Positions 32,442 through 42,075 of a DNA stretch of 64,000 nt are shown in pieces. Origin of the DNA: Flavivirga sp. 57AJ16. GTDB taxonomy: Bacteria > Bacteroidota > Bacteroidia > Flavobacteriales > Flavobacteriaceae. Within the stretch, counting starts at the first letter, position 1. Every line of letters begins with the position of its first letter. A model generated the notes under the pieces. That model worked only from the letters and a program-made list of their open reading frames with translations. It made no database searches and was not told the DNA's origin. The position numbers were made by a program, and so were the translations under genes. The DNA lies in the NCBI RefSeq assembly GCF_028736925.1, contig NZ_JAQZAT010000023.1:1-64000 (forward strand). Direction: 5' to 3'.

Positions 32442-34829
32442 ATGCTTAGAAATCATTTCAAAATCGCATGGCGAAACCTTGTTAAGAACAAAGGGCTTTC
32501 CATTATCAATATTATTGGTCTAGCTTTAGGAATGGCGGTGGTTATCCTTATAGGGTTATGGATAAATGACGAAGTTACTTATAACCAAAATCATGAGAAC
32601 TATGATCGGATTGCTCATGTGCTGTTGAATAGAACGGCTAATGGTGAAACACGAACACGCACCCCAATTCCTTTTCCTCTTGGAGAAGAAATAAGAAAAA
32701 AATATGGTGATAGTTTTGATTATGTCGTAATGAGTTCTTTCCATGGCGATAATATTCTATCTATAGATAACAAAAGCCTTTCTATGTACGGAGGCTTTAT
32801 GGAGCCTGATGCTCTTAGGATGTTATCCTTAAAAATGATGTATGGGGATTGGGGCGGACTTAAAAAACCTAATTCTGTTGTTATTTCGCAGTCTACAGCA
32901 AAAGCATTTTTTGATGATATTAATCCTATTGGAAAGTTTATAAAAGTTAATAATCTTTTGAATGTAGTTGTAACAGGTGTATATCAAGATATCCCATTTA
33001 ATGCAAGGTTTCATGGCTTAGAGTTTATTGCGCCTTGGGAATTATATGTAACTTCCCATGATTGGGTACGATATGCCCGTGACAACAACCTATGGGATAA
33101 TAATTCTTACCAATTGTTTGTGCAAATTGCTGATGGTACAGATATGACATTAGTAAATGCAAAAATTAAAGATGCCATTTACAACAATTTACCTGATTAT
33201 AGCAGAAGCCATCCAGAATTAGTATTGCACCCTATGAAAGATTGGCATCTAAGATCCAATTGGAAAAATGGTGTTAATATTGGTGGATTTATACAGTATG
33301 TTTGGTTATTTGGTGTGATAGGTCTTTTTGTATTGCTTTTAGCCTGTATTAATTTTATGAATTTAAGCACGGCACAATCAGAAAAACGTGCCAAGGAAGT
33401 GGGAGTCCTTAAGTCTATAGGTTCTTCTAAACGTCAACTGATAAATCAGTTTTTAAGTGAATCTTTTTTAGTGGTTGTATTGGCATTTATACTTGCAGTT
33501 AATCTTGTTTTTTTAGCAATACCTGCATTTAATCAATTGGCAGATAAACAAATTATATTTCCTTATAAAAACATGTTGTTTTGGCTAATTAATGTTGGGT
33601 TTATATTGGTTACAAGTATTATTGCTGGCAGTTACCCAGCATTTTACTTATCCTCTTTTCGTCCTGTAAAGGTTTTAAAAGGCACTTTTAAAGCTGGCAA
33701 AATGGCTATGACATTTCGTAAAACACTAGTGATTGTTCAATTTACGGTGTCTGTTATACTTGTTATAGGAACCATTGTGGTGAAAAAACAAATTGACCAT
33801 TCTAAAAATAGACCTATAGGCTATGAAAAGAATAGACTGGTAATGATTGAAAAGGTTACAGAAGATTATGAAGGTAAATACAATACTTTACGGAGTGAAC
33901 TTTTAAACAGTGGGGCCATTGCAGAGATGTCCGAATCCTCAAGCCCATTAACCGATGTATGGTCTAGTGGTGGCGGATTTGAATGGGAAGGAAAAGATCC
34001 GAATTTTTTAACCAATATAGTAACTGTTTGTGTGTCTCATGATTATGGAAATACTGTAGGATGGGATCTTGTAGAAGGACGCGATTTTTCCAGAACATTT
34101 TCAACAGATTCCACAGCATTCATTCTCAATGAAGCAGCTGTAAAATATATGGGGATAAAAAACCCCATAGGTAAAACAATAAGATGGAATAATCAAGAAC
34201 ATCAAGTTATTGGCGTAGTAAAAAATATATTGGCAGAATCTCCTTTTGAACCTGTAAAACAAGCCGTTTACATGATAAAGTATAATAACACGAATTGGAT
34301 AGAATTAAAGCTCAATCCATATAAAAGTGCAAACGAATCGTTGGCAGCGGTAAAAACTGTTTTTAATAAATACATTCCTAATGTGCCATTTGAGTATCAA
34401 TTTGTGGGTGATGCTTTCGCTAAAAAGTTTGTTGCGGAAGAACGGATAAGAAAACTATCGACCGTATTTACATTTTTTGCCATTTTTATTAGTTGTCTGG
34501 GGCTTTTTGGATTGACCTCTTTTATTGTAGAGCAGCGCACCAAAGAAATAGGTATTCGTAAAGTGGTTGGCGCTTCGGTGTTTACCCTATGGAAGCTGCT
34601 ATCTAAAGATTTTATAATGCTTATAGCCCTTGCAATTATCATAGCTGTTCCTCTAGCTTATTACGGGGCAACTCATTGGTTAAATAATTATGAATATCGA
34701 ACAGAAATATCTTGGAAGGTTTTTGCTATATCAGGAATAGGGGCTGTTGCTATGACACTATTGACCGTAAGCCTACAAGCAATAAAAATAGCTAGGGCAA
34801 ACCCTATAAAAAGTTTAAAAATAGAATAA
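32442..34829 (+). CDS. FtsX/MacB-type ABC permease 4
   Basis: The product is 795 residues: N-terminal MLRNHFKIAWRNLVKNKGLS, first FtsX block NLSTAQSEKRAKEVGVLKSI and C-terminal block LTSFIVEQRTKEIGIRKVVG. The N-proximal periplasmic domain has its own character (GLWINDEVTYNQNHENYDRI). It is followed by a 72-bp gap and then the second ATPase, so it may pair preferentially with that one. Confidence 0.88.
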   Translation: MLRNHFKIAWRNLVKNKGLSIINIIGLALGMAVVILIGLWINDEVTYNQNHENYDRIAHVLLNRTANGETRTRTPIPFPLGEEIRKKYGDSFDYVVMSSFHGDNILSIDNKSLSMYGGFMEPDALRMLSLKMMYGDWGGLKKPNSVVISQSTAKAFFDDINPIGKFIKVNNLLNVVVTGVYQDIPFNARFHGLEFIAPWELYVTSHDWVRYARDNNLWDNNSYQLFVQIADGTDMTLVNAKIKDAIYNNLPDYSRSHPELVLHPMKDWHLRSNWKNGVNIGGFIQYVWLFGVIGLFVLLLACINFMNLSTAQSEKRAKEVGVLKSIGSSKRQLINQFLSESFLVVVLAFILAVNLVFLAIPAFNQLADKQIIFPYKNMLFWLINVGFILVTSIIAGSYPAFYLSSFRPVKVLKGTFKAGKMAMTFRKTLVIVQFTVSVILVIGTIVVKKQIDHSKNRPIGYEKNRLVMIEKVTEDYEGKYNTLRSELLNSGAIAEMSESSSPLTDVWSSGGGFEWEGKDPNFLTNIVTVCVSHDYGNTVGWDLVEGRDFSRTFSTDSTAFILNEAAVKYMGIKNPIGKTIRWNNQEHQVIGVVKNILAESPFEPVKQAVYMIKYNNTNWIELKLNPYKSANESLAAVKTVFNKYIPNVPFEYQFVGDAFAKKFVAEERIRKLSTVFTFFAIFISCLGLFGLTSFIVEQRTKEIGIRKVVGASVFTLWKLLSKDFIMLIALAIIIAVPLAYYGATHWLNNYEYRTEISWKVFAISGIGAVAMTLLTVSLQAIKIARANPIKSLKIE

Positions 34830-34901
34830 TGGAATTAATGATTGGTCATAAAAAATAATATTATGTTAAAACATAACATCTATAATTAAAAAATAAACAA
34901 A

Positions 34902-35573
34902 ATGCTACTACAAATAAAAGACCTTTTTAAGTGGGTGAATTCCGGAGGAAACAGAATATTCTTGTTAAATGACATAGAACTAACTGTTAATGAAGGAGAT
35001 TTTATTTCCATCATGGGACCATCGGGATCTGGAAAAACAACCTTGTTAAATGTTATAGGAATGTTGGACGATTTTAATGAAGGTGAATACAGTTTTCTTC
35101 ATGAACCTGTACATAAATTAAAAGAAAAGCACAGAGCGAATCTATACAAGGAGTACATAGGTTTTGTTTTTCAATCTTATCATTTAATAGACGAATTAAC
35201 GGTTTATGAGAATATAGAGACGCCCCTGCTTTATAAAAACTATAAATCATCAGAACGCAAATCCTTGGTGGCAGATATGTTAGATCGATTTAATATTGTT
35301 GGAAAAAAAGACTTGTTTCCTACACAATTAAGTGGCGGACAGCAACAGATTGTAGGTATTGCAAGAGCACTAATTTCAAATCCTAAACTTATTCTGGCCG
35401 ATGAGCCCACAGGTAACCTTAATTCTAAGCAAGGTGAGGAAATCATGAACCTTTTTAAGCAATTAAATGATGAGGGGGTCACCATCATTCAGGTGACCCA
35501 TTCTGAAAAAAATGCGACCTATGGTTCGAGAATCATTAATCTATTGGATGGAAGAATTATTAACACCGTTTAA
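34902..35573 (+). CDS. ABC transporter ATPase with altered signature motif
   Basis: The product is 223 residues. Walker A GPSGSGKTT, Q-loop FVFQSYHL, Walker B LILADEPTG and H-loop VTHSEKN are intact. The signature reads LSGGQQQIVGIARA (Ile where the first ATPase has Arg), and the D-loop reads NLNS instead of NLDS. These changes may weaken hydrolysis, pointing to a heterodimer with the upstream ATPase or a specialised role. It follows the four permeases and precedes a 70-aa protein and the TolC-like gene. Confidence 0.87.
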   Translation: MLLQIKDLFKWVNSGGNRIFLLNDIELTVNEGDFISIMGPSGSGKTTLLNVIGMLDDFNEGEYSFLHEPVHKLKEKHRANLYKEYIGFVFQSYHLIDELTVYENIETPLLYKNYKSSERKSLVADMLDRFNIVGKKDLFPTQLSGGQQQIVGIARALISNPKLILADEPTGNLNSKQGEEIMNLFKQLNDEGVTIIQVTHSEKNATYGSRIINLLDGRIINTV

Positions 35574-35581
35574 TTATTAGA

Positions 35582-35794
35582 ATGAAGGTAAAAAAACTTA
35601 TTGAGACACTTAAATCTTTAGATGGAGATATAGATGTTTATATACCTAATAACACTTTGGGAGATAAGTATTGTTTGGCATTTTCAATTACAAAAAGCTC
35701 ATTAAAACATCACCTTGGGGCTCAGGAAGATTTTATCATTATTGATGTTGAAGAACATAAGTTTACTAACTTAAAAAATGACAAACTAGTATGA
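35582..35794 (+). CDS. 70-residue protein between ATPase and outer-membrane factor
   Basis: KVKKLIETLKSLDGDIDVYI and DFIIIDVEEHKF give an alternating alpha/beta look and no signal peptide, so it is probably cytoplasmic. It starts 8 bp after the ATPase and overlaps the next gene by 4 bp (ATGA), which supports real translation within the operon. I do not recognise it; it may be an ATPase accessory. Confidence 0.55.
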   Translation: MKVKKLIETLKSLDGDIDVYIPNNTLGDKYCLAFSITKSSLKHHLGAQEDFIIIDVEEHKFTNLKNDKLV

Positions 35795-37251
35795 TACAGA
35801 CTTATTATAAAAGCTATCTATTAATAAGGATAAAAAAAAATATAATATGGATTTTTGTTTGGAATATTTTTTTTAGCGTAGGGTTTGCTCAAAATAATCA
35901 GCAGTTTTCATTTACCTTAGAGAACTGTATTGCATTGGCTTTAGAAAATAATAACGATTTAAAAAGCTCTAGTCTTGAAACAAAATCATCAAAGGTTAAT
36001 TATAAGCAATCAATAAACCAGTTGCTACCTACTCTTAATGCCAATTATAATATCGGGGTTAGTAATGGTAGGAGCATAGATCCGTTTACAAATAGTTATA
36101 GTAATCAAGAGCTTACCTTTTCTTCGCTTGGTGTAAATTTAAGTACCACTGTTTTTAATGGGTTTAGAGTGTTAAATAGTATTAAGCAGAGCAAGCTTAA
36201 TTTAAAAGCTTCTGAGATGGCATTGGAAGAAGCTAGACAAAATTTAATCCTTCAGGTTACCGTTGGATACATTCAAATTCTTAATAGCAGGGATCAATTA
36301 GAGCTTTCTAGATCACGATTAGTAACCACTGAAACCCAATTAAAAAGATTAAAAACACATTATGATGAAGGTATTGGGAATCCGGTAGATTATACCGATA
36401 TGCAAGGGCAGTATGCCATCGATAAAGTTAATATTGTTGAGGCAGAAAATAATTTTAAATCAGCAATCTTAGACTTTGTAACTTTGCTGAATATAGACTT
36501 GGATTCGGAAAAAGATTTTGAAAATATTTCTGGATTGATTGCATCTGATGAATATGCACTTTCGGCAAACGATGTATATAAAGAAGCCTTACGAAATCTT
36601 GCAACATTCAAATCAAAACAATTTCGTATTGATGCTGTCAATAGTGGTATCAAGGTAACACGATCGGGGTATTATCCAGAAATATCTGTTTTCGGTCAAT
36701 TAAATACCAATTATTCAAGTGCCGCAGAAGTATTTACCGAAACAGGAAGCAGTATAACCGAAACAGGAGATTTTGTGACCATTGCAAATCAAGATTATCC
36801 AGTGCTTCAAAACGAAAGACAATTTGCTGGAAGTAAAATTAGTTACGAAGACCAATTTGATAACAATCTTAATTCTGTTGTCGGTCTTTCGGTGAGAATT
36901 CCTTTGTTTAATGGTTTTAAAGCAAAAAACTTGGTACAATTACAAAAAATAAAATTAGAGGAAACCCAGTTAGAACTAGAGAATACAAAATTACTTTTTA
37001 AACAAGCTATAGAACAAGCATACAATAACATGGAATCTGCATTTAGTAGATATCATATTTTATTGGATCAAGTAGCGTCATTCAAAGAATCATATAGAAT
37101 AAATGAAGTTCGATTTAAAAATGGGGTGTCGAATATTGTAGAATATATAACTAGTAAAAATAATATGGATACCGCTCAGCTTAATTTAAATAAAGCTAGG
37201 TATGAATATTTGTTACGAGTGAAAATTTTAGATTATTATAGAGGGCTTTAG
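35791..37251 (+). CDS. TolC-family outer-membrane efflux channel
   Basis: The product is 486 residues. A signal peptide ends near residue 34 (FFSVGFAQ). It is built of two OEP repeats with long helices: FTLENCIALALENNNDLKSS opens the first, and the second has NLNSVVGLSVRIPLFNGFKA and ends RYEYLLRVKILDYYRG. It completes an adaptor-permease-channel set in the last position of the operon. Nothing in the sequence identifies the exported compound. Confidence 0.87.
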   Translation: MIQTYYKSYLLIRIKKNIIWIFVWNIFFSVGFAQNNQQFSFTLENCIALALENNNDLKSSSLETKSSKVNYKQSINQLLPTLNANYNIGVSNGRSIDPFTNSYSNQELTFSSLGVNLSTTVFNGFRVLNSIKQSKLNLKASEMALEEARQNLILQVTVGYIQILNSRDQLELSRSRLVTTETQLKRLKTHYDEGIGNPVDYTDMQGQYAIDKVNIVEAENNFKSAILDFVTLLNIDLDSEKDFENISGLIASDEYALSANDVYKEALRNLATFKSKQFRIDAVNSGIKVTRSGYYPEISVFGQLNTNYSSAAEVFTETGSSITETGDFVTIANQDYPVLQNERQFAGSKISYEDQFDNNLNSVVGLSVRIPLFNGFKAKNLVQLQKIKLEETQLELENTKLLFKQAIEQAYNNMESAFSRYHILLDQVASFKESYRINEVRFKNGVSNIVEYITSKNNMDTAQLNLNKARYEYLLRVKILDYYRGL

Positions 37252-37453
37252 TTCTATAAACCTCATGATGTTTCAAAAAAAAACAAATCCAAAACTATAA
37301 TTATCACTGGTTTTTCATAAAGAACTCATTTAAAGTTTTTCTTCTTTTATTTTCCTTAAATGCTCTTAGTGTTAGGTGCAGCAATTAAAATTTATGAAGC
37401 ATGGATAAGGAATGACACTGTCTAAAAGGATCTCGAAGCTCAAAAAAAATGTC

Positions 37454-37609
37454 TCGGAATTAGAGCTCACTTAAAAATCAGATAACCCCTCATTTTTATT
37501 TAATTCGTTAAATGGCATGTATCCACTAATAGTAAAAAACTCAAATGATGCACCAGAAGCAGTTATTATATTATCGGAACCCATGCGCTATACTTCCGGA
37601 TTACTTTAG
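37454..37609 (+). pseudogene. LytS-type histidine kinase (His_kinase, PF06580) fossil
   Basis: A single frame reads SELELT, a stop codon, then KSDNPSFLFNSLNGMYPLIV, KNSNDAPEAVIILSEPMRY and a stop. Intact kinases of this family read roughly SELxxLKxQINPHFLFNSLN and APExVLxLSxLMRYxLY. The phospho-acceptor His is Ser here (NPSFLFN). The upstream LEAQKK residues fit the same family in a shifted frame. Clearly a degraded gene, with everything after the MRY block lost. Confidence 0.65.
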
Positions 37610-37616
37610 GGAAATA

Positions 37617-37742
37617 CATACATTGTTTGTTATTAACACCTGTTTAATTAATAAAGTCTTAAAAGGAAGGATAGTTGTCGATCGTATGTACACCTATGGG
37701 GAAATATACGCTGATAGCATAATTATTGATTTGGCATATTAG
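37617..37742 (+). pseudogene. LytTR DNA-binding domain fossil
   Basis: The frame reads EIHTLFVINTCLINKVLKGR, then IVVDRMYTYGEIYADSII, resembling the LytTR block RxHxSFxVNxxxInkV..G..I.....IPIS. It directly follows the kinase fossil, so a kinase/regulator pair has collapsed by deletion. The ATG at 37545 that opens this frame lies inside the kinase remnant in another frame. Confidence 0.35.
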
Positions 37743-38053
37743 TTTTTAAGTCTATAAACTTTATCACATCAAAACGACAAGAACAATAAATGGGCACTTT
37801 TGGTTATTTGTAAATAAATTCCTATAGCCTAAGATAAGCAATGTCCTTAGTGTATATATATTTTAATAAAGTCTTTAGGTTTCTATCAAAATTTGGGCAT
37901 ATAAATATTAAATCATTATGTGTTAGCATAATATATTCTGTGTTGGGAATAAAAATTTTTCATTTTCACCTTATATTATGTAATCGTAACACACTGTTAT
38001 ACTATAGTTTTTGATAAAATTCAGGATAAAATGCAAAAAAATCGGTTAAAATG

Positions 38054-38083
38054 TTGTTTTTTAAGATAAATTGCATAGTTTTG
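38054..38083 (+). promoter_or_regulatory. Bacteroidota promoter for the 148-aa exported protein
   Basis: TTG (38054-38056), exactly 19 nt, then TAGTTTTG (38076-38083), a full TAnnTTTG match. The ATG at 38111 follows 27 bp later, which rules against the longer frame start at 38051. Confidence 0.65.
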
Positions 38084-38110
38084 TTATTCATAATCAAGAA
38101 AATTTGTAAT

Positions 38111-38554
38111 ATGAAAATGAAAATTATATTTTTTAGTCTTAGTTTATTTTTAATAACAGGAGCAAGCTTTGCCCAAAAAGATGCTCCAAAAAGCATTATC
38201 AGTGAAAAAGTAGGTATAAAAAAATACCATGACAAGGATGAGTTGGATCGCATGCAAAAAGGTCAATTATTAGAACTTTATATTGAGAGAATAAAACTTC
38301 TGGTTAAAACTTTACCTTACATAGCATTTGCAACAAAACCAGGTGTGACCATGTCTACTTTAGGTATTCCTAATACAAAAGATAATAGAGAGACCCTGGA
38401 AGACGAATTTGAAGCTTCGGATGCATTTCTGGAAACAACTCTTAATTTTCAAAGGACGATGTTGCCCTATTCGGATAAAAGTAACTTAATAGCGGCGATC
38501 ATATTTTATGAAGATACCATGAAGGCACTGCACCAATACAGTGAATTTCGTTAA
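38111..38554 (+). CDS. exported protein of unknown function upstream of the T9SS surface locus
   Basis: From 38111 the product is 147 residues: signal peptide MKMKIIFFSLSLFLITGASFAQ, then a soluble helical domain (DELDRMQKGQLLELYIERIK, YIAFATKPGVTMSTLGIPNT, DAFLETTLNFQRTMLPYSDK). I do not recognise the family. It has its own promoter and a 600-bp gap before the next gene, so it need not belong to the secretion locus. Periplasmic location is inferred from the signal peptide without a lipobox. Confidence 0.6.
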   Translation: MKMKIIFFSLSLFLITGASFAQKDAPKSIISEKVGIKKYHDKDELDRMQKGQLLELYIERIKLLVKTLPYIAFATKPGVTMSTLGIPNTKDNRETLEDEFEASDAFLETTLNFQRTMLPYSDKSNLIAAIIFYEDTMKALHQYSEFR

Positions 38555-39093
38555 CAACCATTTGCTCATACAGTTATTTGTTGTTTGATAAATAATTAGT
38601 ATAAATTTCATTGAATATTAAGGTCTAAAAACTAAAATTCAAGTTAAACCTTTTGTCTATTTTGTGGTGAGTTTATTTATTAAGTACGCTTTTTAGCAGA
38701 AATAATACATAAACAAAGTCATTATAGTATTATAGATTTTTCTTTTTTTGTTTTAAATTTATATAAGAATTTTATCGATAAGATCTCATTGATTTTTTAT
38801 GGTTTATTATCATAATCCCTTCCATTTTGGAAAAGGATCTGGTTATTTTATTTCCGTATTTTATCTTTTTATTATATGGTATGATGCTATGTTTTGTAGA
38901 AAGATTTCATCTAGAAATAAAAGCATGGCTTTTCGCTTAAGTAAAAAGTTGAAAATACGTTCAATAAAATTTATGCCAAATCACATTAAGATTCTATTTA
39001 TATAGGGTTATTAAAAGAAGTATATGCATTATATCGAATAATTTTGTAAGTTAATTCTTTTCAAAATGTGCATTTCATCGAATTTATTGGCTT
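38555..39093. other. AT-rich spacer, no gene supported
   Basis: A 68-codon frame (38799-39005) has a poor N-terminus, no ribosome-binding context and no recognisable motif. I see no repeat, hairpin or RNA motif here. Confidence 0.5.
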
Positions 39094-39128
39094 TTTGTGG
39101 AATTTAATTATGAATAATTGTAGATTTG
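39094..39128 (+). promoter_or_regulatory. Bacteroidota promoter for the surface-secretion locus
   Basis: TTTG (39094-39097), 23 nt, then TAGATTTG (39121-39128). The start codon at 39158 is 30 bp further. The spacing is at the long end of the usual range. Confidence 0.5.
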
Positions 39129-39157
39129 AACTAAACATATAGTAAATATTAATCGTT

Positions 39158-40462
39158 ATGAAAAAAATTACCCAAATCATGATGTTGTTTCTAATAATAG
39201 GAAGTGCATCAGCTCAGCAGGAAAAAGGAATAATAGGTACGGAAAACTGGCTAAATAATTGGACGGATTTTGATCCTAAAAGAATAGATTATGGAGAACC
39301 GAGCCAAATACTAACAGGTAATATTTCTACAGACACTAAATTATATAAGAAAGACACTTACTTATTATTAGGTAATGTTTTTGTTACAGATAGTACAACA
39401 CTTACTATAGAGCCAGGAACTGTAATTATTGGAGATTTTGAAACAAAAGGATCTTTAACTATTGCTAAAGGAGCAACTATAATAGCAGAAGGTTTGGAGA
39501 CAGACCCCATAGTGTTTACTTCTAATAGAAGTGTTAAAAAACCAGGTGACTGGGGAGGTTTGATTTTATTAGGGGACGCTCCAACTAATAAATTTGGAAA
39601 TGGTTCTATAGCATCACAATATGCAAACCTTGATTCATCTTCTTATAGATATACTAACTATGGTGGAACGAATACAAATAGCAATTCTGGAGTATTAAAA
39701 TATGTAAGAATAGAATACGCGGGAAGAAAATTAAGAAAAGGATTTAATTTTGATGGCATATTATTAGCTGGAGTAGGAAGCGAAACAGTATTGGAAAATA
39801 TTATGGTAAGTTATTGCGAAGGAGATTCTTTTGAAATACTAGGAGGAAATGTTAATTTGCTTAAGGCGGTTTCTTACTGCTCTAACAGTAATGACTTTAA
39901 GTTTAATTTAGGAGCACAATCAAACTTAGAGAATTCATTAGCTGTTCGATCTCCATATGCAACTAGTAGTGCTGGTGCAACATGTTTACAAATTACTTCA
40001 TATGATAAAAAAGAAGAAGTTGATTTCACTAAGGAAGGAACTTCGGTAGTTGCTAAAAACTTGACTTTATTTAATGATAGTAATGATTTAAGTTCTCACA
40101 TTAAAATGGGCTTGATTAAAGAGGCTATTTTCATAGGTGAAAATGCAACGCTTGATATCAATAAAAGTGTTATTTCTGGATTTAACCCAGCAGTAATACT
40201 GGATGATAAAATAACGATTAATCAAGAGAATTTGGAAAAAATTAAATTTGTTGATATGTATTTCAACAATTGTAATGGTAATATTTTTAAAGAATATAAC
40301 TCCAATAATGAGGATTTAGAGAATTGGTATGGTAACAGATCTTTTTATAACGTATACGCAAAAAGTCAGAATTCGGAAACATTCATTGATTTGAAGAATA
40401 ATAAAAGACCTGACTATAGATTACGTATCAATAAAATAATAGCAGCCAATAGTAAAAATTAA
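39158..40462 (+). CDS. exported beta-helix-like surface protein
   Basis: The product is 434 residues. The signal peptide is MKKITQIMMLFLIIGSASAQ. The body contains TTLTIEPGTVIIGDFETKGS, then AKGATIIAEGLETDPIVFTS and KPGDWGGLILLGDAPTNKFG, a pattern I know from Bacteroidota right-handed beta-helix-like surface proteins. LKYVRIEYAGR is the next typical block. No T9SS C-terminal domain is evident, so secretion beyond the periplasm is uncertain. It is the first gene after a clear promoter and precedes the T9SS substrate by 163 bp. Confidence 0.65.
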   Translation: MKKITQIMMLFLIIGSASAQQEKGIIGTENWLNNWTDFDPKRIDYGEPSQILTGNISTDTKLYKKDTYLLLGNVFVTDSTTLTIEPGTVIIGDFETKGSLTIAKGATIIAEGLETDPIVFTSNRSVKKPGDWGGLILLGDAPTNKFGNGSIASQYANLDSSSYRYTNYGGTNTNSNSGVLKYVRIEYAGRKLRKGFNFDGILLAGVGSETVLENIMVSYCEGDSFEILGGNVNLLKAVSYCSNSNDFKFNLGAQSNLENSLAVRSPYATSSAGATCLQITSYDKKEEVDFTKEGTSVVAKNLTLFNDSNDLSSHIKMGLIKEAIFIGENATLDINKSVISGFNPAVILDDKITINQENLEKIKFVDMYFNNCNGNIFKEYNSNNEDLENWYGNRSFYNVYAKSQNSETFIDLKNNKRPDYRLRINKIIAANSKN

Positions 40463-40625
40463 AATAAGAAATTTTATTAGTTTTCCCTAAACCTATAAAG
40501 AGTTCTTTTTATTAAATAACCAACCGACAATTATTACAACAAGGTGATTTTCAATTCTAATAGTATCATTGTTAGAACGATAATTGTTTCTAAAAAGTTT
40601 TATTAACTAAAGAGAATGATATCGT

Positions 40626-42074
40626 ATGCGAAATTTTACTATTATTAATATTGTCGTTGTTGTTGTATTTTTGTTTGTGGCTGGGCATACAGGTGCACAA
40701 ATAGTACATAAACCTGGTTTAGGCTTTACCCAGGCTTGTGCCAGCCCTTCTTTTAATACCTATAATACTACATTTGAATTTGAAGAAGGATTAATAAATA
40801 TAGCTTCCAATCAATTTATAATTGAACTTTCAGATGATACCGGGAGCTTTTCAAGTCCTGAAGTAATTTATACCTCAACGGCTGGTGAAATTACAAGCTC
40901 GCCAGCTACCATTCCTTTTTCTATACCCACTACAACTGCGGGAGAAGCATATAAGATTAGAATTAAAAGTACCTCACCAGGTTCGACAAGTAGTGGTTCA
41001 AACGCCTTTCCAGCATACTATAAAATTCAAGACACCCCTTTTTCAATCAATAATTTAAACGATACAGGTGTTTACTGTGCTGGGGGAAGCTACTTATTAA
41101 CAATAGATAACCCAGGGACAGGAGATAACGATTCTCCTTTACAATATCCTTCACTTACATTTAATTGGTTTAAGGAAACAAGCCCGACCACATCTGTTTT
41201 TGTTGCAGAAGGAGCAAGTTTAGAAGTAAGCGAAGAAGGTACTTATTTTGTGGAAACAAATTATGGAAGCTGTACTTCAAATTCATTTTCCAACAGAGTA
41301 ACAGTAAGCCAGGCAACTTCTGGTGGTACCAGTAGTATAAACTCTAGTTTAGGAAATCCATTTTGTTCTAGTCAAGGCTTAACAACCTTAACAGCAACAT
41401 CCGGTTCCGATTATCAATGGTTTAAAGATGGTAATGAGATCGATGGCGCGATAAATCGTACCTACGAAACGAATGAGTCTGGAGTATACGCTGTAAATGT
41501 CTCTTTAGGGAGTTGTTCAACAAGCGCATCCATAGATTTGGATGCCAATCAATTTACAAGTAGTATTGATATTCCCGAAGCGCCAGCTATAAACTTAATG
41601 CCAGCTAGTGGTTCGTTGACCGTAACCCTTACAGACACAGCTAACAGCCCTGAATATGAATGGTATTTAAATGAATCTTTAATAGCGGGAGCTACTAATA
41701 ATACTTATGAAGCAACACAAGTTGGTAATTATAAAGCGATTATTAAGCAAACTACGGGATGCATATCATCAAAAGAATATCTTTTTGTAATACAGGATAC
41801 CTTTCCAGATGTTGAAAACATACCTAATTTAATAAGCCCCAATGGTGATGGTATAAATGATACTTGGGTAATTCCTCAAGCTTATACAAGTGGCACAAAT
41901 ACAGAAATTACGTTGATTAGTTCACAAGGAGAAATAGTATTTCAAACAAATGATTATCAGAATAATTGGCCTGTGGAAACATTGGATTTTACAGATGTAA
42001 ATCCAGTCTTCTACTATATAATAACAACTGAATCCCAACAAACAAAAAAAGGTTCAATAACGGTAATAAAATAG
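40626..42074 (+). CDS. T9SS type B substrate with Ig-like domains (surface protein)
   Basis: The product is 482 residues: signal peptide to about residue 25 (FLFVAGHTGAQ), then several Ig/PKD-like beta domains with Cys pairs (YQWFKDGNEIDGAINRTYET and EYEWYLNESLIAGATNNTYE are typical repeats). The last about 90 residues are a gliding-motility-associated type B sorting domain: IPNLISPNGDGINDTWVIPQ, then ITLISSQGEIVFQTNDY and a final KGSITVIK. Type B substrates are exported by T9SS with a PorP/SprF partner, and such a partner follows after 1 nt. Function beyond surface display is unknown. Confidence 0.85.
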   Translation: MRNFTIINIVVVVVFLFVAGHTGAQIVHKPGLGFTQACASPSFNTYNTTFEFEEGLINIASNQFIIELSDDTGSFSSPEVIYTSTAGEITSSPATIPFSIPTTTAGEAYKIRIKSTSPGSTSSGSNAFPAYYKIQDTPFSINNLNDTGVYCAGGSYLLTIDNPGTGDNDSPLQYPSLTFNWFKETSPTTSVFVAEGASLEVSEEGTYFVETNYGSCTSNSFSNRVTVSQATSGGTSSINSSLGNPFCSSQGLTTLTATSGSDYQWFKDGNEIDGAINRTYETNESGVYAVNVSLGSCSTSASIDLDANQFTSSIDIPEAPAINLMPASGSLTVTLTDTANSPEYEWYLNESLIAGATNNTYEATQVGNYKAIIKQTTGCISSKEYLFVIQDTFPDVENIPNLISPNGDGINDTWVIPQAYTSGTNTEITLISSQGEIVFQTNDYQNNWPVETLDFTDVNPVFYYIITTESQQTKKGSITVIK

Positions 42075-42075
42075 T

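Larger units (their letters stand above)
37252..38053. other. long spacer with two-component fossils
   Basis: No intact gene. It contains a decayed LytS-type kinase piece (37454-37609) and a LytTR-like piece (37617-37742). From 37743 to 38053 I see only AT-rich sequence. Confidence 0.55.

Noticed and set aside
38799-39005. 68-codon frame in the spacer before the surface locus
   Set aside because: No ribosome-binding context, no motif, odd composition (aromatic and basic) and no neighbours on an operon.
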